Origin: Myxococcus stipitatus DSM 14675
Lineage (GTDB): Bacteria; Myxococcota; Myxococcia; Myxococcales; Myxococcaceae
Assembly: GCF_000331735.1 (NCBI RefSeq)
Contig: NC_020126.1
Span: 2,294,001-2,358,000 of the forward strand
Direction of reading: 5' to 3'
DNA length: 64,000 bases
A model generated the notes under the pieces. That model made no database searches. It worked only from the letters and a program-made list of their open reading frames with translations, and was not told the DNA's origin. Position numbers and translations under genes: made by a program. Shown here in pieces: positions 19,587 through 28,600 of the stretch; within the stretch, counting starts at the first letter, position 1; every line of letters starts with the position of its first letter.

Positions 19587-21163
19587 GCACGGGAGCTCGC
19601 CTCATCCAGGGAGCCATCTCCGAGCCCCTGACGGCAGAGGCGAAGAGGCCGGCGGCCGGTGCGGTTATGAGGGTCCTGGTGCGGGAGACGGTTCTTCCGC
19701 TGTCTGCGGCGCCGGTGGAGCCTGTTGATGGTGTTTTTCGGGTGGTGGCGGGGCAGTCGTACACCCTGCGCGTGGCGTTGATTCCAGCGCCCGAAGGTGA
19801 GGAGGGAGCGCTGGAGGTTGATGAGACGGTGGTGGTGGCCGTGAGTTGGAAGGGCCCAGCGGGCATTTCCGTGCTGGATACCTCGGCACGAATCCAGGTG
19901 TCGCAGTTGTCCAGGTCCGTGCCGCAGAACTTCAGTTGGGTGACGGCGGAGGATGCGAAGGGAGTCGAGGGACAGTTGATCCTGAGCCTGATGGGCGCAC
20001 AGGAACGGCTGGCGGTCCGGACGCTTGACGTCGAAGTAGGGATCCTGGCTGCTGGAGTTCCGCTCCCAGTAGAGATTCAGAAACGGTCGCTCGTGGATCT
20101 GGATAGCGCGCCGGAGAACTTCGAGGCGACGGCTATCCTCCATGTCGAGGCCAGCGAGAAGAAGTTGCGGCTGCACGGCTTCCACGTAAGGGAAGGCCTT
20201 GTGGAGGGCGTCATCATCCAGCCTCCGAAAAGCTTGGTCGACTCAGGTGGGGACCCGCAGAATACGGAGACAATCTTCAATAGGGTGCGCGAGTTCTCGC
20301 GACGAAATACCGAGCCACTCCAACGCTGGCTCAAGTCCTTGGTCGAGGGCGGTAAGGAGATGGCGCTCGTCATCCAGGAGCATGCAGAGACGCGCGTGCC
20401 GTGGGAGATGGTGGAGGTCAATGACATGCCGATTGGCGCGCAACTCACGGTGGTGCGCTGGCTGGAGGCGAAGGTGGGGGCGCACCGCATGCGGCTTCAG
20501 ACTGGGCGTAGGGAGTGGGTGGGGCAGGTGCTCTCGTACGTGGACAAGAAAGAACTGGACAACACAAAGGAGGAGCTGGCTGCGCTGAAACTGTGCCTCC
20601 ATGAACCGTGCCCCGACGCTCAATCGTTTCGCGGGAAGCTGGGGCAGCCCTTAGCCTCGCGGGCATTGCTGTTCATCGCGAGCCACGGGGTGATGGCGAA
20701 AGATAACGAACATGCCGGCGCCTTCGGATCGCTAGAGAACCCTGAGCTACAGGTTACCACGCTTGACTTGGAGGGGCTGAACTCCTACGCGGGAAACCGG
20801 CCGCTAGCATTCATCAATGCCTGTCACTCTGCACGACTCCAGTACGATCTCTATGGGTTGACCGGGCTTCCTGAGTTGTTTTTGGCGAAGTTCGCAGGGG
20901 CCTACCTGGGGACGCTGGGGATGGTGACGGAAGACTTCGCAGCGACCGTTGGGGGGCGTATCCTTCACGAGGCGCGGAGCGAGCAGGGTGTGTGCATTCC
21001 GCGCTTGCTGCGCGAGCTACGCTCAAGGGCATTCCAGCAGCTCAACCCAAAAGAAGGAGACAAGCGGTCCCACTACGTGAACACCTTCCTCTATGTGTTC
21101 TATGGTTCACCGGAGTCCTGGCTGCAATTGGAACCCGCGACGACTGGAGGCGACGGTGCCTAG
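19583..21163 (+). CDS. CHAT-domain (caspase-like) protease with N-terminal beta domain
   Basis: Cysteine peptidase of clan CD (CHAT family), 526 residues, starting at a GTG that overlaps the previous stop. Residues ~30-165 form an all-beta region (GQSYTLRVALIPAP and following strands) that resembles the N-terminus of the next protein. The CHAT domain spans ~240-515: a strand with VPWEMVEV, the catalytic His in LLFIASHGV (His368), and the Cys in FINACHSA (Cys414), with a conserved C-terminal YVNTFLYVFYGSPESW. CHAT proteases act as executioners or specific processors in bacterial conflict and CRISPR-linked systems. Substrate is unknown. Given the overlap with the sigma-like gene, that protein is the most economical candidate. 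Both catalytic residues are present. Confidence 0.92.
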   Translation: MSTGARLIQGAISEPLTAEAKRPAAGAVMRVLVRETVLPLSAAPVEPVDGVFRVVAGQSYTLRVALIPAPEGEEGALEVDETVVVAVSWKGPAGISVLDTSARIQVSQLSRSVPQNFSWVTAEDAKGVEGQLILSLMGAQERLAVRTLDVEVGILAAGVPLPVEIQKRSLVDLDSAPENFEATAILHVEASEKKLRLHGFHVREGLVEGVIIQPPKSLVDSGGDPQNTETIFNRVREFSRRNTEPLQRWLKSLVEGGKEMALVIQEHAETRVPWEMVEVNDMPIGAQLTVVRWLEAKVGAHRMRLQTGRREWVGQVLSYVDKKELDNTKEELAALKLCLHEPCPDAQSFRGKLGQPLASRALLFIASHGVMAKDNEHAGAFGSLENPELQVTTLDLEGLNSYAGNRPLAFINACHSARLQYDLYGLTGLPELFLAKFAGAYLGTLGMVTEDFAATVGGRILHEARSEQGVCIPRLLRELRSRAFQQLNPKEGDKRSHYVNTFLYVFYGSPESWLQLEPATTGGDGA

Positions 21164-22292
21164 CGAACCAATCTTTATCGAGCCCGTAGTGTCGTATCCG
21201 CGCAGCGCGCGTCCCGGGGCGCGGTATTCGCTTACGGTGGATGTGCGGCACCAGCACCCGCCCGAACAGTGGCCGTATGGGCGTGAGGAGTTGGTGCTTA
21301 CGTGCCTAGTGGAGACAGCCCTGTTCTCCCACGAACCGCTCGGGGACCAGAAGGTCGTGCTGCACCGGTTTGGTGGGAGCTACGGCCCGGCGGTGTTCCT
21401 TCTCACAGCGCAAAAGAATGTGCAGAAGGGGGGGATCTCGCTGAGCTTTGTGAACCGATTTGGGATGCCGGTGCACACAGTGGAGTTGGAGGATATCGAG
21501 GTTACGGAGGCGCCGGTTGAGGCCGAGGGGCTGCGAATTCTTGTGCCTGTGTCGCAGCGGGCCGCAATCCAGGATGGCGATGCTGCTTGGCGCATGGAGA
21601 AGGCTCAGGTGGGGGGATCTACTCGTCCCAGTAGCCTCGCGGAGGAAGAAAAGGAATTGGCGAGAATGCAGCCCTCCCGAGAGGTGTCCTCATCTAAACA
21701 GCGCTTCAAATCCCGAGATGAAGAGCTGAAGTTGCATGAGCGAGTGCTTCAGGGGGAACCGGTGAGTCATACTGAAGTCATGCAGGCATTTCTGGAGCCC
21801 ATCATGCGCTCGCTGCTTAGGTCAATGAAGTGCAACCTCGATATTGCCTACGATTCTACCATCGATGCGTTGCTTTCTTATCTAAAGGTTCCTGAACGCT
21901 ATGTGCCCAATACGGGGCGTCTGTCGACGTACCTGACATTTATTGCGAAACACCAGGCGCGGGCTCGGATCAGGTCGACGGTCAAGCAGGCTCGTCGCGA
22001 ACAAGACTTCGCGAGCAGGGCGGATCTGATGGTGGGCGATTCACAAATACCTATGGAGGTCTCGGTGGAGGCATCCCTTCTACAGGATCGATTCGGAATG
22101 TTTAGTGCACAGGAAAAACATTTCCTTCGGTTGATGCTGTCTGGGGAAAGATCAACTCAAGTGCTATCCGACGCGTTGGGATTGCCTGCTGCTCCGCCGG
22201 AGGAGCTGCGACGGGTGGTCAGGCGCAGCCGAGACCGACTCATGAAAAGAATGACACGCCTAGCGACGGATGCCGATGAGAAGTCATCCTGA
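21156..22292 (+). CDS. Sigma-70/ECF-like protein with fused N-terminal beta domain
   Basis: GTG 21156 lies eight bases inside the CHAT gene and has GGAGG five bases upstream; 378 residues. Residues ~1-125 are a beta domain (PGARYSLTVDVRHQ, then VHTVELEDIEV) that parallels the CHAT protein's N-terminus. A charged, Ser-rich linker (~140-195) follows. The C-terminal ~180 residues resemble a sigma factor: region 2-like STIDALLSYLKVPERYVPNT and LSTYLTFIAKHQARARIRST, then a region 4-like helix-turn-helix (FSAQEKHFLRLMLSGERSTQ to the basic end). The 3' half is notably AT-rich for the window. A sigma factor held by its N-terminal domain and released by proteolysis is a plausible mechanism, but it is inference. 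It could also be a DNA-binding adaptor without true sigma activity. Confidence 0.8.
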   Translation: MPSEPIFIEPVVSYPRSARPGARYSLTVDVRHQHPPEQWPYGREELVLTCLVETALFSHEPLGDQKVVLHRFGGSYGPAVFLLTAQKNVQKGGISLSFVNRFGMPVHTVELEDIEVTEAPVEAEGLRILVPVSQRAAIQDGDAAWRMEKAQVGGSTRPSSLAEEEKELARMQPSREVSSSKQRFKSRDEELKLHERVLQGEPVSHTEVMQAFLEPIMRSLLRSMKCNLDIAYDSTIDALLSYLKVPERYVPNTGRLSTYLTFIAKHQARARIRSTVKQARREQDFASRADLMVGDSQIPMEVSVEASLLQDRFGMFSAQEKHFLRLMLSGERSTQVLSDALGLPAAPPEELRRVVRRSRDRLMKRMTRLATDADEKSS

Positions 22293-22298
22293 CGTCGG

Positions 22299-22320
22299 TG
22301 ACGAGAGAGCCAGCTCGTCA
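22299..22320. terminator. Terminator-like hairpin after the five-gene operon
   Basis: TGACGAG (22299-22305) and CTCGTCA (22314-22320) form a perfect 7-bp stem around an 8-base loop, seven bases after the sigma-like gene's stop. It is followed by a mildly T-rich stretch (GCTTGGCTGCCTT). Confidence 0.5.
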
Positions 22321-22573
22321 GCTTGGCTGCCTTGAATCCGGCACCCAGCTCCATTTCAGTGTTCTTGACGGGATTTGAACCGACGGGGTTCGACAGAAGC
22401 ACCCTTGGAGGGAGTACTTCCCGTCGCGGTGCGGAATCAGGAGATGAAAGAAGCACAAACGGGGACTGTTGATGAGAGACGCCGTTGCCAATGGACGACC
22501 TCCAGGGTTGCGGAGATCGTCCCTGTACGCCGGCGCTCGCCCCCTGGTTATACGCGCGCTTTTCGGTCGCGCA
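22321..22573. other. Junction region between operon and RHS gene
   Basis: Apart from the hairpin at 22299-22320, no gene is visible between 22292 and 22573. The stretch has lower GC on its left side and, from 22521, repeats the sequence found downstream of the orphan RHS tail. A T-loop-like string at 22370-22384 was considered and rejected as a tRNA. Confidence 0.4.
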
Positions 22574-22670
22574 TCATTCGTCGTCGAGCTTCCCCCACCG
22601 GCCGGCGGTGCCGTAGATGTCGTAGCCGGGCATCGCGAAGAACGAGGCGGTGCCGTTGAGGTCGTAGCTC
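22521..22670. repeat. Direct repeat of the RHS 3' end, right copy
   Basis: This is the partner of 13781-13930: 61 identical bases at 22574-22634, with weaker similarity on both sides. The two copies bracket ~8.6 kb that includes the whole five-gene operon. Confidence 0.85.
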
Positions 22671-25600
22671 CCCCTCCTCTTCCCGGCTCCCCTGATCTTG
22701 GCGAGGAGGTTTTGCCGTGGGGTGTCGTAGTCGCCGGACGCTTTCCGGTACAGCGCGGACTGCTTGAACTCGCCCCAGCTCTGAGTGCCGGCGCCCGAGG
22801 CCGCGCCCGTGACGAAGCCCGTGAGCGTGCTCTTGACGAGCCCCTGATACCAAGGCTGATGCTGCTGGGCATTGGTGAGGAGGGTCGACACGTCGTTGGA
22901 CACCATGCTCGCCACGCTGCCCACGACGGACCTGACGGCGATGCGCGCGCCAATCTCCTTGGAGCCCCTCCCCGGGGAGAGCTTCCCCATCGCCAGCACC
23001 CCACCGCCCGTCACGACTCCCTTCGCGAAGCCCGCGGCGGCGCCAATCCCCATGGCCTCGAAGAAGCCCTGGGCCGTGAAGTCGCTGCCGTGATTCACGT
23101 CGTATTTCAGCCCCGCGGTCCCGGCTTTCGAGAGGGTGCTCCCCGCGACAGTGAGGCCGAACCTCTTGGCCTTCTTGGCGCGAGACATGGGTTTCTCCGC
23201 AGGGGCCGCGAGCGTCGCGGCCCCCGAGGCCACCACCTGGGAGCCACCCGCCGCGGCTCCTTCCGCCGCACCCTCCGCCGCGCCCTCCGCCGCGCCGGCC
23301 GCGCCCCCCCTCGCCGCCTTGGTGCTCTTCTTCGCCACCCGGGTCGCGGCCTTGGCCGTGCGCCTCGCCGCGGTCGTGGTGCCGCCCGAGACAACCGAAA
23401 GGACGGTGCCGATGACGGCGAGTGCCACCATGGCGATGGCGATGCCAATCTGCTCCCCGAGCGAGAGTTCGCCCGTGGGGTCGGTGATGCCGAGCGGATT
23501 GTTCGCGGCGAAGACGTAGGGACTCGCGAACTGCCGCCGCGGGTCCGGTGTCACGAAGCGGCGAAGGACGGGGTCGTACATGCGGGCGCGGAAGTTGTAG
23601 AGCCCGACCTCGGCGTCCCACTCCTGCCCCTGGAAGAGGTACGGCGAGGCCGCCGTGTCGCCCTCCGCGAGCGTGAGGGCGCCGAACGGGGCATAGGCGT
23701 AGCGGGCCGCGAGGGTGGAGCCCTCCACGACCGCCCACACGGACTGGTCCGGGTCGGTCAGCGTGAAACGCGTCGTCGCACCCACCAGCGCGAGGAGCCC
23801 CGCAGGTCCCTGCACGAGCACCGTCCAGGACTCTCCATCCCGCCGAGCCACCGGGGCCAGACCGGAGCCGAAGAAGTAGACCGTGTCGGTGCCGTCGCGG
23901 CGCTGCTTGAGCACACGCTGCTGGCTCCCACCGTACGCGAGCCGGAGCGCGCCGCCGGTGGACTCGATACGCGTCGTCATGTTCGTGGTGCGTTCGTAGG
24001 TGAACGTCCGGCCAGCGCCCCCGAGGAGCTGGCCTCGTGCGCTCCAGGTGAGCGGCTGGGCGGGGCCCGCCCCGACCGAGACCGACGCGACCCGGTCCGA
24101 GCCGTTGACACACGGAGTGGCCACGGAGGTGCCGTCCTCCTCGGCTGCCCAGATGTTGCCGCTGGGGTCGTAGGTGTGGATGGTCATCGGCGTGGCGCCT
24201 GTCGAGCTGCGCAGCCGCCGCTGGCCGTCGTAGCCGAAGACCTGCTCCTGGCTGGATTGCTTGCCGCCGAAGTGCCAGCGCACGCCGCGCGTGTGGATGA
24301 CACCATCCGGCTCGTAGCCATAGGTCAGCGCGAAGGACTGGTCGCCCGCCGCCGACGTGGTTGTCATCGTCGCCACCTGGCCGCGAGAGGTGTAGTCGAC
24401 GAGCCGGGTCCACGCCCCCTGGCCGAGCACCTCCCGCTGCATCAACCCGTCCGCGCTCCAGCCGTAGGCCGCGAGGTCCGCGAGGCCCTCGGCGGTGCCG
24501 ATGGACACGAGGTGTCCGAGCTCGTCATAGGCGTAGTGCACCGCCGCGAGCGGGGCCCCCTCCGGGAAGTCGACGCGGACCACCGCGTCGAGGTTGTCGT
24601 ACGTATAGGCCACCGTGCCATCGGCGGGCACAGGCCCGTCGAGCGTCATTCGCACCGAGGTGAGGTGTCCGGTCTCGTCGTAGCCGAACACCTCGCTGAC
24701 GGTGACGTCCCCGCCGTCTTCGGGGTTGTGTGCCACCGAGCTCCACTTCATGCCGATGAGCAGGGGCTCGGTCCCGTCGCCGTCGTAGCGCATCGACACC
24801 GCGACGGTGACTCCGGTGGTCGGCCAGTCGGGCTGGTTCGCGAGGAGCCGCAGCGCCACCGGGTCCCACGCGGAGGCGACCGTGCCTTCCTCCACCATGC
24901 GCCCGAGCGCGTCGTACTTGTAATAGATGAACCACTGCTCACCCGCGTCCAGCGCGGGCTGCACGAAGCGCAGCTGCCCGGTCACATCGGACACGAACTG
25001 CGTCTGCCCCGCGTCCGGGTCGACCAGGGACTCGGTGCGCTGGAGGGCGTCCGCCGTCATCCGCTGTGAATAGTCGCTCGGGACCTGCTGGGGCCCGCCC
25101 ACCAGCGCGTTGGGGAGCGAGGTCTTGAGCGTGGCCACGGGACCGGAGGGGCCCACCGCGTAGGTCCGATTGCCCGCCGTCTGCGAGACCTCCTCTCCCG
25201 TGTTCGACACATACGTGCTCCTCACCGTCTGCGAGAGCGGGTCGGTCAGGCGCACGGACCGCGTCTGGACGGGGCTGGTGAGCGTGTCCTGGAAGTAGCG
25301 GCCGGCCGGGAGGTTTCCTCCGGGGTTCGCCCCGAAGCGCAGCCGCGTCGTCTGGCGCTGCTCCTCGGGGACCGAGAGGTCGATGGCGTAGGGCTTGCCA
25401 GCGCCGCCCTGCTCGAGCGACTGCTGACGCGGCGAGGCCTCGCAGCGTGTGCCGTCGTAGGGATAGCCCTGGTCGTCCGAGCGCAGGATGCCGCCCTCGC
25501 TCTGCCCCCGGTAGTAGTCGGCGATGTCGCCCTTCAGCTCCCAGGTGGTGGAGAGGTTGGCGAGGAAGTCCTCCACGTCCACGAAGCCAGGCCGGTACTG

Positions 25601-28600
25601 GAGCACGGGCTGGTGTTGGCCGGAACCGAACGAGCCGGGGGCGCTCTTCGTCGTCACGAGCGGTCGGTCGAGCGCGTCGTGGATGAGGCCGATCACGCTG
25701 CTGTCCGCCCCCTGGAGCTGCTGCGCCTGTCGCTGTCGGCCCGCGGCATCGCTGTAGGACGCGCCGACGCGGACATCCTCGGCGAGGGCGAGGTTGCGAA
25801 TGGCGCCATCGCCGTAGCGGGTGATGGACAGCGTGTCCCCGACAGGACGGACCGGCTGGCTGTAGAGGAGCTGTCCGTCCGCGAAGAAGAGCACCACGCC
25901 ATCACCGACGACGAGCAGCCAGTGCTGCGCGAGCGGCGGCGTGGCCAGCGCCGTCCAGGACACCCCCGCCTGGGAGGCGCTCCACCCCTGGTTCCAGTGG
26001 ATCGCCACGTCGCCCACGGACACGGAGGCGACCCCGCTGTGCGCCTGGAGCTCGAAGTAGAGCGCGCGGGTTCCCGTCGCGGTGCCGCGCCAGGTGAGGG
26101 TCCCCCCGGCGTCCCCCGTGTGCCTGAGCGCACCGTCCGTGGCCACCCATCCCACCGAGGCGTCCCAGCGCTCGCGCCAGGTGCCACCGTCGCGGAAGGT
26201 CTCGAGCAGTCCACCCGTGGCGGGATGGACGATGACCTCCGCGTTGGGGCTCATGGGGGAGAAGACTCCTCCGTTGCCCCGGCGCGAGAGGAAGGTCTGG
26301 GTGACCTCCTTGACCTGGCCGGAGGCTCCCACCGAGACGGTCGGCTGGAAGGCGCGGTCGTAGGACGTGCGCGTGGTGCGGCCGCTCGCATCCTGGGTCG
26401 AGGTGACCTGCTGGCTCGGCTCGTCGAAGGTGCGGCACAAGAAGGTGTTGGCCAGCGGGGCCACCAACACGCTGTCGACCGTCACCGGGCTGGCGGTGGT
26501 GTTCGTCAGCGACAAGGAGAGCACCACCGACGCCTCCGTGGCTTCGGAGCGGAGCGCGAGCGGGGCGGCGGGGCCCGTCGCCGTGGCTCGCGTCCTGCGA
26601 GGGCGGGCGGCGAGGCGGGCGCGCCGGTCCGCGGAGCGCCGGTCCGGCGCGGGGACGGGGCCTCCGAGCACCTGGGGCGCTCCGAGCGGGACGGGCAGCG
26701 TGACGTAGCGCCAGGCGCCGTCCGTGGCGGGCAGCGGCACGTAGTGCGGCGGAGCGGCCACACCGTCGACGGTGACGGTCGCGAAGATGCCCGTGCTGGT
26801 GTTGGTGATGAAGCCCACCGGTGTCCGCACCCAGACCCCGATGAGGTATGTGCCCTCGGGGGCCTCGGGGGTCACCATCACGGCCATGGAGGCGTTGGCG
26901 CCGCCGGGCAGCCGGGCCGCGCGGATGCCCGTGCGCACGTCGTCCGCGTCGTACTCCACGCCGGTGAGCGTCCAGCGCGAGGTGTCCTCGTAGGGCTCGA
27001 AGCCGAGGAAGGCGAGCCCGCCGAAGGGCACGTTGGAGGATTGCGCGACGGCGAACTCACGGTTGGTGCTGTAGAGGGTGGCGGACGGCACGCCGAGGCC
27101 ATCCACGCTCTCCTGTTCCTGGCCGTAGTCCGTGTGCTCCGTGGTGCGCGCCGCGAGCGCCCAGCCGGCCGGGTTGTCTCCCGGCGTGTAGGTCGCGAAC
27201 GGGAACGCCACCTCGACGGCGTCGAGCAGGCCGAAGCTCGCCTCGGCCATCGAGATGAGCACGCCCTCGGCGCTGGGCCAACTGGCGTAGGTCGTCGCCA
27301 TGGCCTTCACCGGGACGGTGCCCGTGTCGGTCGTGACGCTGTTCGTTTCCTGCGCGGAGTCGGTGAGCGCGTGGATGGCCGCCAGGCCCGCGTCGACCGC
27401 GACGCCCGGGACCCAGGTCTGCACGAACGTCTGGGCCTGTCCGTTGCCTCCGCACTGCTGGAGCGACGCCGTCACCGGCTGCCCGGTGGCGGGGCCCGGG
27501 GCTCCCTCCCGGATGTAGGTGAGGGTCTTCGTGGTGGGCACGCCGTTGCTGACCTGCGTGTCCACCGTCTGCGCCACCCACCCGCCGCGCAGCACGAGGG
27601 CCTCGGGTTCGAGGACGTCGGAGGCGACCTGCTGGTAGACGACCCAGGTGGTCTCGGTGCTCTCGAGCAGCACGCCCTCGCGGTCGCACGTCCGGGTGCG
27701 CAGCAGGAGGCCGTCGAGCATGTCGTAGTAGTTGGCGCCCGTCTCATCCGCCATGCCGTTGAGGTAGAAGCTGTCCACCCACCCGTTCACCGGGTTCGCG
27801 GCATCCGACGTCCCCGAGCACGTGCGCGCGGAGAAGAACTTCACGATGTGGCCCGTGGGGTCGCAGCCCGCGGTCTTCGTGTCGAAGACGTAGCGCGTGG
27901 GAATCGCGTTCCGATAGCCGTCCGTCACGTCCAGACCGGTGACGGCATAGTGCTGGAGGGGGCCCGCGAAGGTGTCCCCGGCGAACTGGTGGAGATACAC
28001 CGTCGCCGCCACGTCGAAGTCGTTGGCGTCCTGGGGGTAGGTGGCGAAGAGCTGCGGTCCCTGGGCCGAGGTGCCTGGTCCCTGGCCGCCGACCAGCTTC
28101 TCCTGGGAGAACGGCTCGGGTTGGGCCACCTGGCCGTTGCGCAGCACGAGCGCCTCGGCCCGCTGGGAGGCGCTCCCCTTCATCGAGGTGAACGCGAGGA
28201 ACGTCGGCCCCCCGTCGACGAGGGACTCGGAGTTGAAATAGGAGCCCTGCGCGCTCACCAGGGCCGCCAGGTTGGCGGACGCGGGCGCGGAGGTGACGGC
28301 GCTCCAGTCCGACGCGGTGCCTCGGAAGTACACATACGGACCGACGACCGCCCAGTCCTCACCGCCACTCGAGGGCCAGTTGTCCGCGGGGGTGTCCTGT
28401 GATGGCAGCGACTGTCCCAGCGCCGTGGGCGCCGGCTTCCAACCCGTCGTCGGGTCATACGCCATCACCTGTCCGACGGCCGCGCCGACCCCGCTGGTGG
28501 GCACCATGACCTGGAGGGCGTAGTCGGGCCCGAACGCGTAACGCTGGCCCTGGTTCGCATCGGGCGTGCCCGGGTTGAGCTTCGTGCTCACCACCCACGC

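Noticed and set aside
22366..22395. T-arm-like string (GGTTCAAATCCCGTC on the minus strand) near the operon end, possible tRNA or attachment site
   Set aside because: The T-stem pairs poorly, no acceptor, D or anticodon arms are found around it, and there is no CCA end. No matching copy was seen at the left boundary.
22469..28402. Very long open frames on the plus strand opposite the RHS gene
   Set aside because: They are Arg/His/Gly/Glu-rich, without domains, and arise because GC-rich antisense frames lack stops. The minus-strand RHS frame has clear YD repeats and the RHS core.
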